From: Ascaphus truei
Lineage: Eukaryota > Chordata > Amphibia > Anura > Ascaphidae
Reading direction: 5' to 3'
Assembly: GCA_036426205.1 (NCBI GenBank)
Contig: CM071573.1
Coordinates: 39,449,771-39,513,770 of the forward strand
DNA length: 64,000 bases
Made by a program: the position numbers and the translations under genes. Position 1 is the stretch's first letter, and every line of letters starts with the position of its first letter. This document shows positions 1 through 10,238 of the stretch, in pieces. The notes beneath the pieces are model-generated. The model did not search any database. It was given only the letters and a program-made list of their open reading frames with translations, and was not told where the DNA came from.

Positions 1-140
1 TGTGTGTGTGTATAAATACACACACACATATATATGTGTGGGTGTATTTATACACACACACACACACACACACATATGAATATGTGAATAATGCATATAT
101 ATGTATATTTATATATATATATATATTCACATACACATAT
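1..140. repeat. TG/TA microsatellite
   Basis: Mixed runs of tg, ca and ta dinucleotides fill the left edge of the window. No coding meaning. The repeat may continue beyond the window. Confidence 0.9.
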
Positions 141-1170
141 ATATTAATATGATATTTAAAAATTTGAGAAAAGGGCAGGGGATAAAGAAAACAATTAGTA
201 ATTATAAAAGAGTACTGACGGCTGTAGCAACAATAATTGCTTGACACCCCTATCCATTTCATAAGCGGACTGTAATTAAACTCCAGTTAGGGATTTCTAA
301 CCTTTTTGTCAACAGGTTTATTTGCTACATTAAGTGAAAATTAGAGCTCTGGTGTTGTTTTGCCATTTATGAAAGATGTAGTTAACATCATGCTGTGTAT
401 TTCTGTAATAAGGAAGTTAAGTATGAGCGCTTTCCCATATCATTATATGAAATATCCCTAAAGCCCTTGATAAATAGTCACACGAGCAAAGCCAAGTGGT
501 GTATGTAAGCAGCGCCCCCTGGTGGATCTCACGGCCCATAACATGGAAAGTCTTGCAAATACTAAGAAAAAGAGACTATAAAAAGTAATACTTTATTAAT
601 AAAACTCAGTGATTAATCGGACTACATGGGCGTATTCATAATTTTGTTGGAGCATTTTATGAGTCATACATGTTATGCCTCACTTAGCCCTACCCTTATA
701 TACATATCATAGTTAGAATGTTAGCGGAGACAAAAAATAATTTCACGAAGCTGCTTTATATGTAATAGCTAAGAAAAAAAATCAAGATAAACATAATGCC
801 AACATCATAGAAATGGTGCCTTATTCTTTAACTGACCAGTCCAAATAAATTGGGGGGAGGTTAACAGTGGAAATGTACATTTATCAAAAGGATTCTGCAA
901 ATGTGTGTGTATGTGACGTTGTGTTCCACTGGCTATAAGAAGGTGATCATGATCAGTGAGCAAGTTTTATCACAGCCCTGTTACATTAACTCTTTCACTG
1001 CTGAGCAATTGTTGACCCCATTAGAGAAGTCCCCAAAATACTTGCATTTCTACGTTACAGACGATGATTTGTGTTGTTTGTGCTAGTTAGGACTTATATA
1101 GTAGCCGTTCAGCGCTTCAGCTAACACCAAGAGATGCCTATTTGAATGACAAATATTTGTAAAGCTATAT
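141..1170. other. Unannotated AT-rich sequence
   Basis: No protein similarity, no paired repeat ends and no RNA gene seen, apart from the CTCF-like site listed separately. The short open frames here are what chance would give. Confidence 0.6.
512..525 (-). promoter_or_regulatory. CTCF-like binding site
   Basis: The minus strand reads CCACCAGGGGGCGC, which matches the core consensus of the vertebrate insulator protein CTCF. It is a GC-rich island in AT-rich surroundings and is not inside any repeat I can recognise. A 14-base match can arise by chance, and binding cannot be judged from sequence alone. Confidence 0.45.
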
Positions 1171-1172
1171 AT

Positions 1173-1173
<1 letters not shown>

Positions 1174-1247
<74 letters not shown>

Positions 1248-1300
1248 ACACACCCACACACCCACACACACCCACACACCCACACACACCCACACACACG
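1174..1300. repeat. CA microsatellite with CACCCA variants
   Basis: About 125 bases of ca repeat. The right half is interrupted by regular ccc triplets. The His-Thr and Cys-Val open frames across it are repeat translation, not genes. Confidence 0.95.
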
Positions 1301-1836
1301 TATGTATTGCTACACAGGTACACAGATTACTTTACCTTTATCCCTGTATGGGATAATATGAAAGTGATCTCTCAAGTCTTGGAATCCTTAATTCGCTCCT
1401 CATATTGATTGCAGAGGGGCCAAGCCAGCTAAAGGGGCTGAGAGTGTCTTAAGGATGTAAGAACATTAGCATGCTGCTAGTGCCAGCATAACGCAGCACT
1501 GCAGATCCCTGTTACTCATACCTACTGTACTACAGGAGATAGCTGTACAGTACATGACTAGCTTCCCTAAGGCAATTCAAATCTTTTCTACCAATATGAG
1601 GCTTATGTATCAAAATCTCATTGCTGCACAATCGATGCAAAGCTAATGTCATCAATGCACCAGATTCAGCAATAGGGGGGAAATCAGATGGAAGCAACAA
1701 GATGTATTTGGTCAAGTCTCACTGTTGTATTTGCACTATTTCTAACCTCCGTGTTGTCTGTTATTTGTTTCAGGGGCGAAGAACAAATGCAGTGAATCAT
1801 TTCATGAGGATCTATCCATTTTGTATATGTTTATAA

Positions 1837-1991
1837 CAAGGGGTGGCCAACTCCAGTCCTCAAGAGCTACCAACAGGTCAGGTTTTCAGGATACCCAGGT
1901 CAGGGTCCCAGGTGGCTCCTGCGCTAAAGCAGGGTTATTCTGAAAACATGACCGGTTGGTGGCACTTGAAGACTGAAGTTGGCCACCCCTA
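1837..1991. mobile_element. hAT-type palindromic MITE
   Basis: A 155-bp element with ends resembling CAGGGGTGGCCAACTCCAG and its inverse. It is flanked by a perfect 8-bp target duplication, GTTTATAA, at 1829-1836 and 1992-1999. The two halves are inverted copies of each other. Eight-base duplications and CAGGGG ends are typical of hAT transposons. Relatives lie at 7274, 10039, 39984 and 58763. No transposase is encoded, so a hAT enzyme elsewhere must have mobilised it. Confidence 0.85.
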
Positions 1992-1999
1992 GTTTATAA

Positions 2000-3045
2000 G
2001 AATATAGTCAAAAACTTTATTACAATGCTGACTATTTAAATCTGACTAGGGAATATATTTTTTAGGCAATATTTAGCAATATTTAGAAGAAGGTTCTGAT
2101 TCCACACACATCCATTTTCACACTCTACATTAAAAAAAAAACATATATTCTAATTTTATTGGTAAAAATGTGTATTCTACACGTCACAGATCTCTGTAAA
2201 ACTCACCCTGAACAAACTCTAAAACAATGCGAAACCTGCCATGTGCAACGCATGCTGTCGCTTGATGCTTAAACTTAAGTAATATCCTTGTTTGAAACAT
2301 TACAGAATAACACAATTATCACAACTCTTCCAAAACGTGTGATGTATCAAAGTGTCCCGTCTGCACAACTTGCGCTAAACATGTATAACCGAAACCAATC
2401 TTATTGCGTTGAATGTTATATATAACCCCGGTGCATTGAGTTTATCGCAGTTTTGCAGTCGGTACATTTTGACACATTAATCACACTTATGCGCTATGTT
2501 TCTTTTTTGTTTAGGATGTTGATTCGATATTTTTGCCCTAATATTCCCTATTTGTAATTTTATAAGGGTTGCTTGTTTAAACCAATTTAGATATAATGTA
2601 TGCGGAAGGTTTTTAAGTACATTACAAGTCTGTCTGCCTTTGACATTCATAAAGTGTTTAATATCATTATCAGCGTCTCTTGGTTATTTGAAAGAAATTA
2701 TATAGAGACAGAAACGTTTGATTGCATTGCACAATAGATTATAATAACGAAAGTCGCTTCCATAGGTGAAAATACACTATTTTATAGTCACCAATTTGCA
2801 ATCAACTAATGTAATTCGATTTGCAATAATTTTCTTAAAATCCTGATTATTTCAGATGTAAAAAACAATGAGAAAAAATTATAAATTAAAAATCAGAGAA
2901 TAAAGGCACCATTTATTTTTGACAATAACCTCCCCTGCCCGTCTCTGTGGAGGTCTAGGAGGTAAATTCGATTTAATTATACTTACAGTTTAAAATTAAT
3001 CTTAAACGGCAAATACACATTATCAATATTTCTATAATAAATATG
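2000..3045. other. Unannotated AT-rich sequence
   Basis: I see no supportable gene, paired ends or known repeat here. Confidence 0.55.
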
Positions 3046-3067
3046 CAATGTGGCGCCTGGTGTGTGG

Positions 3068-3089
3068 GTTGTGTGTGTGTGTGTGTGTG

Positions 3090-3119
<30 letters not shown>
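3068..3119. repeat. TG microsatellite
   Basis: About 50 bases of tg repeat directly left of the palindromic element at 3121. Confidence 0.95.
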
Positions 3120-3120
<1 letters not shown>

Positions 3121-3123
<3 letters not shown>

Positions 3124-3220
3124 TATATATATATGCAATATTTTCATGTTACAGAACTCGATTATTTCCTTGAAATGTTTCCTAATATTTTTTCCTGTCA
3201 ATAATATATTTCCTTTTTTA

Positions 3221-3278
<58 letters not shown>

Positions 3279-3405
3279 TCTATATATTATATATATATAA
3301 TAAAAAGGAATATATATGACAGAAAAAATATTAGAGAAAATTTTGTTTTTTTCAGGAACTATCGACGTTCTGTAACATGAAAATATTGCATATATATATA
3401 TATAA
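3121..3405. mobile_element. Palindromic MITE with a TA-repeat loop
   Basis: The outer part of the left arm (GCAATATTTTCATGTTACAG, 3135-3154) recurs inverted at the right end (about 3375-3394). Similarity continues inward, with gaps, to a central run of about 75 bases of ta at 3222-3299. The arms then match around aggaatatatatgacagaaaaaatatta-type sequence. The whole can fold into one long hairpin. No target duplication is clear because both ends sit in ta repeats. The family is unknown to me. Confidence 0.7.
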
Positions 3406-3592
3406 AATGGGGTTGGGTTTTCAGCTTCCTAAAATTGTGTATGTGAAATTGTGTGTGTGTATCTAAAGTAGTGTTCCTGCTGTAAAACTGCGCAGCACTA
3501 CACAAGAATAAGAAGAAAGCAAAAGATTTATAGAAGACAAAAATCTTACTGAAAATAAATTGTTTCCTTTGATAAATGTGGTGCTGTGTTGT

Positions 3593-3640
3593 AATAATAA
3601 TAATAGTAGTAATAATAATAATAATAATAATAATAATGAC
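3593..3640. repeat. TAA trinucleotide microsatellite
   Basis: A run of aat/taa triplets with two tag interruptions. Confidence 0.9.
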
Positions 3641-5240
3641 ATTACATATCGCTGTTCTTTATGTAATTGTTAAGAAATGAACCACTGAGAATACAAATAT
3701 GTGTATATTATTACCAATGGAATAAATGTACAAACGCGTATGTGAGTTATTTAAAATATTTAAAAAATAAATGAAGAATGCTTTATTTTCACTTATTTAT
3801 TCGTTAAAAAATACATCAACCACCATTCCGATTTACCTGAATTAATATGGAGTAATGCTATTTACTCATTGTATTGCTCATCAGATAAAAATAGTTGATT
3901 GGAAAATCATATCAGCTTTTCATATTCACAGGGGAACTGCACAACGCGTTTTTCTGTCGGACTGGAACACTGTTTTGTGTTGTTTAATTACATACAACTT
4001 GGATTTTCCTGACACTTTTCATGGAGCATTAACAGATTTCCAAAATAAATACTGTATTCTGCCCATCTTCATCAACACATGCATTTGTGATGCATCTTAC
4101 ACAATATGTATGCAGACTATGCATTGGTAGACTCATTGTATATAGTGTTCAAAATTATTTCTGACTCAGGGCTTTTATTAGCATACTTCCTTGCCTATCC
4201 TAGCTGTATACTGACCCTGATATGCCACGTGTTGATAACTGGGATTCCTCGTCACCTTGGAGTCACCTTGGAGTCCTTCATTCCTCCTTGTGTCCTCACC
4301 AGAGAGCTTTATTTGTGTGTTCGCGATGTAATATTGCTAAATGAGCCTTTTCATGCAATTAGTATAGCAATTGTAATAAGAAGTTGACAGAGATGAGTGA
4401 TCAACTGTTCTCACCCTGTGTACTGTAGTTACTTTTCTGCTATGGCCACTTTAATGGTTGAAGAAGTCACTTGCTGGCAGATCCCTGCTGCATGGGGTGA
4501 GCTGTTTCTCCCCATTTATAGAGGGTCTGTCGTTGAGTTGCAGGTTTCTCCAGTTGCCAGTGGGTAATACACACAGACTACGAGAAATAAAACTTCTGGT
4601 TGAAAACAAATCTTAATCATAATTTCTGGAAACGAAACTAAAAAAATGGGATCAATTGTAATGAATGTGTCTAGGGTAAGCGATGAATCTTAAAAATATG
4701 GGAAACTACTCTGAAACATTTGATCAAACCAGGATACTGAGAATGTAGGCATCTTTGCAAATATTGACTCATTTTAAATGCAGAATTGAAAGCATTCTAT
4801 ACATGAAAGTTACTTATATAATCAGAAATACATGCTAACATTTCTATTCACATGCTCTTGGAAAATTGGATATATCCATCAGCAAGCACATATAATTTTT
4901 TTTTTAAACTATGTATTCGCTGGAAGTGTGAAAAGTTGCAGCTTTTCCAGTTCACATGAGTTGGTGTTGATTACAATATCTTACATTATCTTACGAAAGA
5001 AGGATTGGGATGTTTAAACGAAGCAAGCAGTTACAGGGTTAAAGTTTTAATTCACACGGGAAAGACAGCTACATTAATGCAGGAAGATGCAGCACCTAGC
5101 AAACCTTTCCTGAGGCCAGAGCTCAGCTGGACAATATCTGTGAAAGCTTAGCGTAAATCCGAGACCATCCTTGCTAAACTAGAAGCTGTGTAACCTGAGG
5201 GTGTACAGCAGAGGCTAAGATTTCGACCCAGAAAGGGGAC
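3641..5240. other. Unannotated sequence
   Basis: Open frames of up to 93 codons occur at 3855-4387, but none resembles a protein I know and they overlap in different frames. I see no repeat ends. Treated as non-coding. Confidence 0.5.
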
Positions 5241-5249
5241 CGTTAGATT

Positions 5250-5660
5250 GTAAGCTCTGTGGGGCAGGGATTTTCTATGGTCTGAATTTATAACTCATGC
5301 ACTTATTTCATTCTCATTCCTTGTCATGCATTATGTTTTTGTGTGAAGCGCACAATATTAACAATTATATTCTTTACTTGCATAGCGCTGACAATGTACC
5401 CAGCAATGTACAAATTGTTTTACTGGCACTATTCCCTGCACAAAAGAGCTTGCAATCTAATATTGGTGCCTGGTCCAAAATATGTATGTATGTATGTCTT
5501 TATTTATGTAGCGCCATTAGTGTACATAGCGCTTCCCAGCAGTAATACACGTGACAATCATATAAATAACAAATAATACAAATAACAGATCAAGGGAATA
5601 AGTGCTTCAGATATAAAAGTAAAATTTCGGAAGAGGAGTCCCTGTTCCGAAAAGTTTACA
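5250..5660 (+). repeat. LINE/SINE 3'-tail-like fragments
   Basis: Three pieces resemble the 3' tails of L2/CR1-type LINEs and the SINEs that copy them: a gattgtaagctctgtggggcaggga stretch near 5248-5273, a catagcgctgacaatgtac stretch near 5384, and a related tgtacatagcgcttccc stretch near 5521. None has a complete end. A fragment of the same kind occurs near 60074. Confidence 0.5.
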
Positions 5661-5689
5661 ATCTACATTGGTGACATTATATAAAATAA

Positions 5690-5949
5690 ATGTATACATA
5701 AAGTACAATATATACATACAGTATAATTTATACATGCATTATACTATATATTAGGAGAAGGAGTGGCTCAGTGAGAAAGACACTGACTGGCCAATGTCGG
5801 CTCCTTGTGACCTTGGGCAAGTCACTTTATCTCCCTGTGCCCCAGGCACCAAAAACATAGATTGTAAACTCCACGCGGCAGGGACCTGTGCCTGAAAAAT
5901 GTCTCTGTAAAGCGCTGCGTAAAACTAGCAGCGCTATACAAGGACATGC

Positions 5950-5985
<36 letters not shown>

Positions 5986-6240
5986 CATACTGTATAATTT
6001 ATACATACAATATCATTTATACATACAGTATAATTTATACATACATATTACATTATAATACATACATATGAATTTATACATACCATATCATTTCATCACA
6101 TATCAGTAGAATTTATACATCTACAATATCATTTATACTACGTATAATTTATACAAGATCAATTTATATTATACATTATACATACATATAATTATACATA
6201 CAGTATAATTTAGACATACAGTATAATTTATACATACACG
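5690..6240. repeat. AT-rich minisatellite split by a SINE
   Basis: A unit of about 20 bases (atacagtataatttatacat and variants) recurs imperfectly on both sides of the CORE-SINE: about 5690-5755 on the left and about 5985-6240 on the right. The simplest reading is that the SINE landed in the array and the array later changed length on both sides. Confidence 0.75.
5752..5984 (+). mobile_element. CORE-SINE (MIR-like) with ATT tail
   Basis: This short RNA-polymerase-III retroposon begins with a tRNA-like A box (gtggctcagtgag, about 5763-5775). It contains the widely conserved core TGACCTTGGGCAAGTCACTT at 5808-5827, and then a LINE-like tail with gattgtaaactc. It ends in a run of att triplets. 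I cannot find a B box, and the gap between A box and core is short, so an internal deletion is likely and the copy could not be transcribed normally. CORE-SINEs depend on an L2-type LINE for copying. Confidence 0.85.
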
Positions 6241-6361
6241 CAGAAGACTGAAGTCTGACTTAGTGATTATAATATTTTTCATATTATTATTATATTATTA
6301 TATTGTTACCACTACTAATCATCTCTAGTAATTGTATAGAAACAATACATATGCAGTAAAT

Positions 6362-6454
<93 letters not shown>

Positions 6455-6463
6455 CAAACACAC
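6362..6463. repeat. CA microsatellite
   Basis: About 100 bases of ca repeat with one broken register near 6406. Long His-Thr and Cys-Val frames across it are artefacts. Confidence 0.95.
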
Positions 6464-6780
6464 ACGTTATGGTGGGTACAAAAAGTGACAAAACACCTCC
6501 ACAGCAAAGCATATAGCAAATGGAAATATTACTGTATGCTCATCTGCATGTCTTAGACAAGTCTGCAACCCCACCTTTCACCATTATCACCCAGCACACA
6601 GCACTTCCACTGCAGCAAGGGATTCTGGGAAATGACATGCAAATGAACACACAGTGCCACCTTTTGCTTTAAAACCATTCAACATGGTCACCTATAGACT
6701 TAAGCTTGCTGCATGGTCACAGCTTTGAGCACAGCCAGGGTTAAGATGCATAGCCAGTAAACCCACCCACAGTCTGTCTG
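6464..6780 (+). repeat. Dispersed repeat, TTATGGTGGGTA family
   Basis: The segment starts gttatggtgggtac, passes through aaagcatatagcaaatggaaatatt and continues to acagccaggg. The same order of blocks is found inverted at 42080-42241, in part at 38310-38460, and as a short fragment at 60237-60290. It follows a ca microsatellite directly. I see no coding capacity and cannot name the class. Confidence 0.65.
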
Positions 6781-6906
6781 TGTCTCTTTTTCAATACAAA
6801 TAACTTGTGATCAACTTACCTGTGTGCTGTCCCTTGATGTTGTGCTTCAACCGGTATTGTATGGTCTATTCTTGTGTAATGGGATAAGCACTAAACATTG
6901 TTTACT

Positions 6907-7208
6907 TTCCAGTGGAGTGCCGGCTGTTTTTTTTGGATTATATATATATAGTGGCACTCCACTGAAAGTGGTATCCCGCCTGCTGGGAGCAAACCGCTGG
7001 GGACTGGAATGCAGAAAAGATGGAAGCCGGCAATCCACCACTTAGAAAAAAGAAATAAAGTTTATTGCAAAACTGTCACCATTTCAGCTCTCTGCAGGAG
7101 AGAGTTCTCGCCCTGGGAAAAGCTTCTGTACAGAGCCAAAACGTTCACAGTTTTGCAATAAAGTTTATTTATTTTTCTAAGTCCTGGGGTGCCTGCTTCC
7201 ATCTTTTC
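6907..7208 (+). mobile_element. Copy H1: inverted-duplication element with degenerate hammerhead-like motif
   Basis: The arms at about 7014-7075 and 7145-7208 are inverted copies carrying aataaagtttattgcaaaactgt and a gatggaagc block. Between them, at about 7111-7147, lies a weakened form of the recurrent motif: gggaaaagct, a short stem, then caaaacgttcac. A second small inverted repeat (ggagtgcc and ggcactcc, 6914-6960) encloses a T run and a ta repeat, like the tails of sister copies. Boundaries and target duplication are unclear. Confidence 0.55.
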
Positions 7209-7273
7209 TCTCCCTCCCTCTCTCCCTCTCTCTCAATCTCTCCATGTGTGTGTATATCCATATATATATTCAG

Positions 7274-7347
7274 TACCACCTGTGCTGAAGCAGGGATAGC
7301 CTTAAAAACCTGACCTGTTGGTAACTCATGAAGACTGGAGTTGCGTA
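7274..7347 (-). mobile_element. Half of a hAT palindromic MITE
   Basis: This piece matches one half of the family seen complete at 1837 and 58763: accacctgtgctgaagcaggg, then ctgacctgttgg, then agactggagttgcg. The other half is missing, probably through deletion. Confidence 0.65.
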
Positions 7348-8460
7348 CAGCTACAATAAGGGATTTATATCAAGGCAACAAAAGGTTGTGCTATGAGACA
7401 CTGCAAAGAATATGTGGATTTGTTTTAGCCTGTACCTGTGTCAATAACCTTCTTACATTTGACGCAGAGTGTGAGTTATTGAGGATTAGACCTAACAGAT
7501 ATTAAGAACAGGTGGAAAAAGATTGATAAATGCGTAGAATGTAATATGTCCCATTATAACATGTTCCCATAAGTCTCCTCCCATGTTATATTGGACACTT
7601 TATACTTTAATACCCCTCCCCTTCCTGCGATCAATACTGTCCCAATCACAGGATGACCTGTCCATGGTAAAATAGGTGTACAACATGTAAGCACATGGTG
7701 GACTTTTAATCAAAGCAGAACTGATACAAAAAGCAGCACTACATTTTATTTGATAGATATAGTGCTATTTTATCCATGTATTGCTCCATCTTCGGATCTG
7801 AAAGAGTTTGAATAAAGAGATCCCATTGTTGTCACTCCGGGACGCAGGCTCAATACAGATCCTCCCACTGTCACTAGTTTCCGGGATTCGGGATACTTGT
7901 CATGTCTTTTTTTGATTGAACTCAGACAATTGAAAGCTGTTTACTTAATGTCAGGATTTATTGACTCCTGTACAGTTCTGTGACCATGTTGTTCTTGGAG
8001 GAACCTGGTACATTATTTGCAAGCTGTTTGTACATTGTTTTTAAGGGGCCCAACTACAGTACTCACAAATCTTAATATGCATAACCTTTATGACCCCAAA
8101 GGTTCCTTTATTGACCCCCAAAGGTACTCTTGCTGCTAGACAGATTAAATAGACATGTATTCAGAGCAGTTCCTTAGTTACCTGGCATATACAGTGCAAA
8201 CTGCTCTTGACCTTCATGCCAGGTCCCAGCTGAGTAGGACAATGCAACTTCTCACCCTCTAATTCAGTTATGTTTGAATAGAAATATTGGCCCTGATTTG
8301 CTTGGAAAAGTTGACAAAACGTCAATAGTTTTATGTACAGAGCATGTTTTTTATTTCTCTCCACAGTTATTGTGTATGCTGCGTTCTGCTTTTAATTATA
8401 GATTATTTATGTGTCAATATAAAACTAGTGTCAGCGCACAATGCAAACACAATACTCTGC
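7348..8460. other. Unannotated sequence
   Basis: No protein similarity, repeat ends or RNA gene that I can support. Confidence 0.5.
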
Positions 8461-8464
8461 ATAA

Positions 8465-8840
8465 GGCCTCGGGCATGGTCAGCGCTTATGCGCTGACCCG
8501 TGCTGAGGCGCGCTGCTGCTCGGCACTGAGCCCCTGCAGCCGCAATGAGAGCGGCTTTAGCAGGGGCTCGTGCACGCTTCCGCACGCCTGCGGAAGCGTG
8601 TGTCTCACCGAGGCTTGAAAATTTGGCGCTCGCCGGAGCGCAGGGCCGGTCACGTGAGCGGTTCGCCCAATGAGGGCGAACCAGCTCTGTGACGTCACTG
8701 GCCCGCCCCCCGCCCCCGGCCCGCCCCCGGCCCGCCCCCGGCCCGCCCCATGACAGCGCGCTGTCTAAGGCCAGGGAAAGCACCCGTTTTCCCTGAGCCT
8801 CAGCGCGCCTCAGCACTGTAGAGGCACTATGTCCCAGGCC
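8465..8840. mobile_element. Harbinger-type MITE, GC-rich
   Basis: A 376-bp element ending in GGCCTCGGGCAT and, inverted, GGCCTGGGACAT. The flanking trinucleotides are TAA (8462-8464) and TTA (8841-8843), both forms of the TWA target used by PIF/Harbinger transposons. It is extremely GC- and CpG-rich in AT-rich DNA, with a tandem gcccgcccccg run at 8701-8749. It shares the internal inverted block GGTTCGCCC...GGGCGAACC with the element at 41107. The 137-codon frame across it on the minus strand is a composition artefact. It encodes no transposase. Confidence 0.75.
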
Positions 8841-8843
8841 TTA

Positions 8844-10038
8844 GACCATGTCCTGCCAGATGTACATGGCCGTGCAATGCACTTAGCTATAGTAACATTA
8901 ATGTGTCCCCATACAATTCAAACATACACATAGTACTCCCTCCTTATTTCATCTTATACAAATGCATCTCATATTTGTAACTACACTGGTGCAATCTTCA
9001 ACATGTGAACCTACAAACACCTACTGGTTTGTTTTGAGTTCACTCCCCTTTCTCGCAGTTCCAGGTGAAACTTCAGGGGAGAATGAGTGAATATTCACCA
9101 ATGCAGATTCATGAGATTTTATTTGCAGTGACCTGTCCTACCCCCATACATGAACTCCAGCACTTCCTATACATATGGGATCATCAATCAAAGGTTCCCA
9201 GCTGCAAATCTGGGCCAACAAGAAAACTTGCACCAAATTTTTCAAAGAAAAGCATATCATTAAAATCAATTATTTTCTTTCCTTTGATAAATCGGGTGCA
9301 GTATTTTTGGCCCAAATTTTCAGTCAGGTGACTTGGATGTTGACCCCGTTACTCTCTGACTGCCACTGAAAAATCCACCTAGGATTTAACTCATGCAGTG
9401 CCAGAGGGTCTGGCAGGGTATCATGTAGCAATGCTTTGCAAGATCCTCTTGCATTGAAGCGCTTAACAATGAATATTTAACCAAATAATGCACCAGTTAA
9501 TATAATAGAAAAAGCTGGGATCCCTTAACACAGCCCTGTTCTAACTGCAGCCCTTGGGCTCTCCCTGTTGGGATGGCAGAGCGGTGGCAATTTACTATGG
9601 TTATAGGTTAGGCCTTCAGTGCCAGAGAGATAATGCCTTCTTCAATGCATCGGTTTGCAATAAATTAAATGCCCCTCTGGTGCTGTTATTCTTTGTAATG
9701 GATTTCCCAATTACTGGGGTATTGATAATACCAGGCTTATCACGACGATGGGGAATTAAGGATGGGTACATTTGCACAGCTTGTAAGACTGGCTCCTAGA
9801 AGGCGTTGATGAAAAACAGGGTACAGAGTACAAGGCTATTGTAAGAAGTAAAAATAACGTGCCTTATTTACTACAAATATCTCTTCAGTGTGGCACCAGG
9901 AAACTGACCAGGAATGCTGAGCCAGTGATGCTTTGGTTGTCAGTAAATGTAACTCTAATACTATAAATACAACTATGAGAACATCCTTCAACACTCACTA
10001 GTTTAGAAGCCTGTGCAAGAGGGGTCCTCATTGCTACC
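8844..10038. other. Mostly unannotated; possible palindromic repeat
   Basis: At about 9180-9315 there is a loose inverted repeat (gatcatcaatcaaaggttcccagctgcaaat and its rough inverse) with a tttgataaat block. Similar blocks occur near 17412 and 38905. The rest shows nothing I can support. Confidence 0.4.
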
Positions 10039-10238
10039 CAGCACGGACGGCCACCTCCAGTCCTTAAGGGCCACCAGCAGATCAGGTTTTAAGGATATCC
10101 TTACTTCAGCACAGGTGGCTCTATCAGTGGATCCCTGCTTCACAACAGGTGGCTCAATCAGTGGCTCAGTCATAGACTGAGGGATATCCTTAAACCGACC
10201 TGTTGGCGGCCCTTGAGAACTGGTGTTGGCCACCCCTG
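10039..10238. mobile_element. hAT-type palindromic MITE, diverged
   Basis: About 200 bp of the same family as 1837. It holds the ctccagtccttaagggcc arm on the left and its inverse (ggcccttgagaactggtgttggcc) on the right. A duplicated internal block (tatcagtggatccctgcttca and atcagtggctcagtca) lies between them. I could not match an 8-bp target duplication. The left end is mutated. Confidence 0.7.

Noticed and set aside
1083..1361. Open frames of poly His-Thr or poly Cys-Val
   Set aside because: They are translations of the CA microsatellite. The same holds at 6315-6556, 20928-21298, 60296-60544, 60646-60994 and 62396-62660.
5752..5984. Functional tRNA gene
   Set aside because: There is an A-box-like start but no cloverleaf and no B box; the MIR-type core shows it is a SINE.
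8403..8816. 137-codon minus-strand frame rich in Ala and Arg
   Set aside because: It coincides with the GC-rich Harbinger MITE; GC-rich DNA lacks stop codons by chance and no domain is visible.
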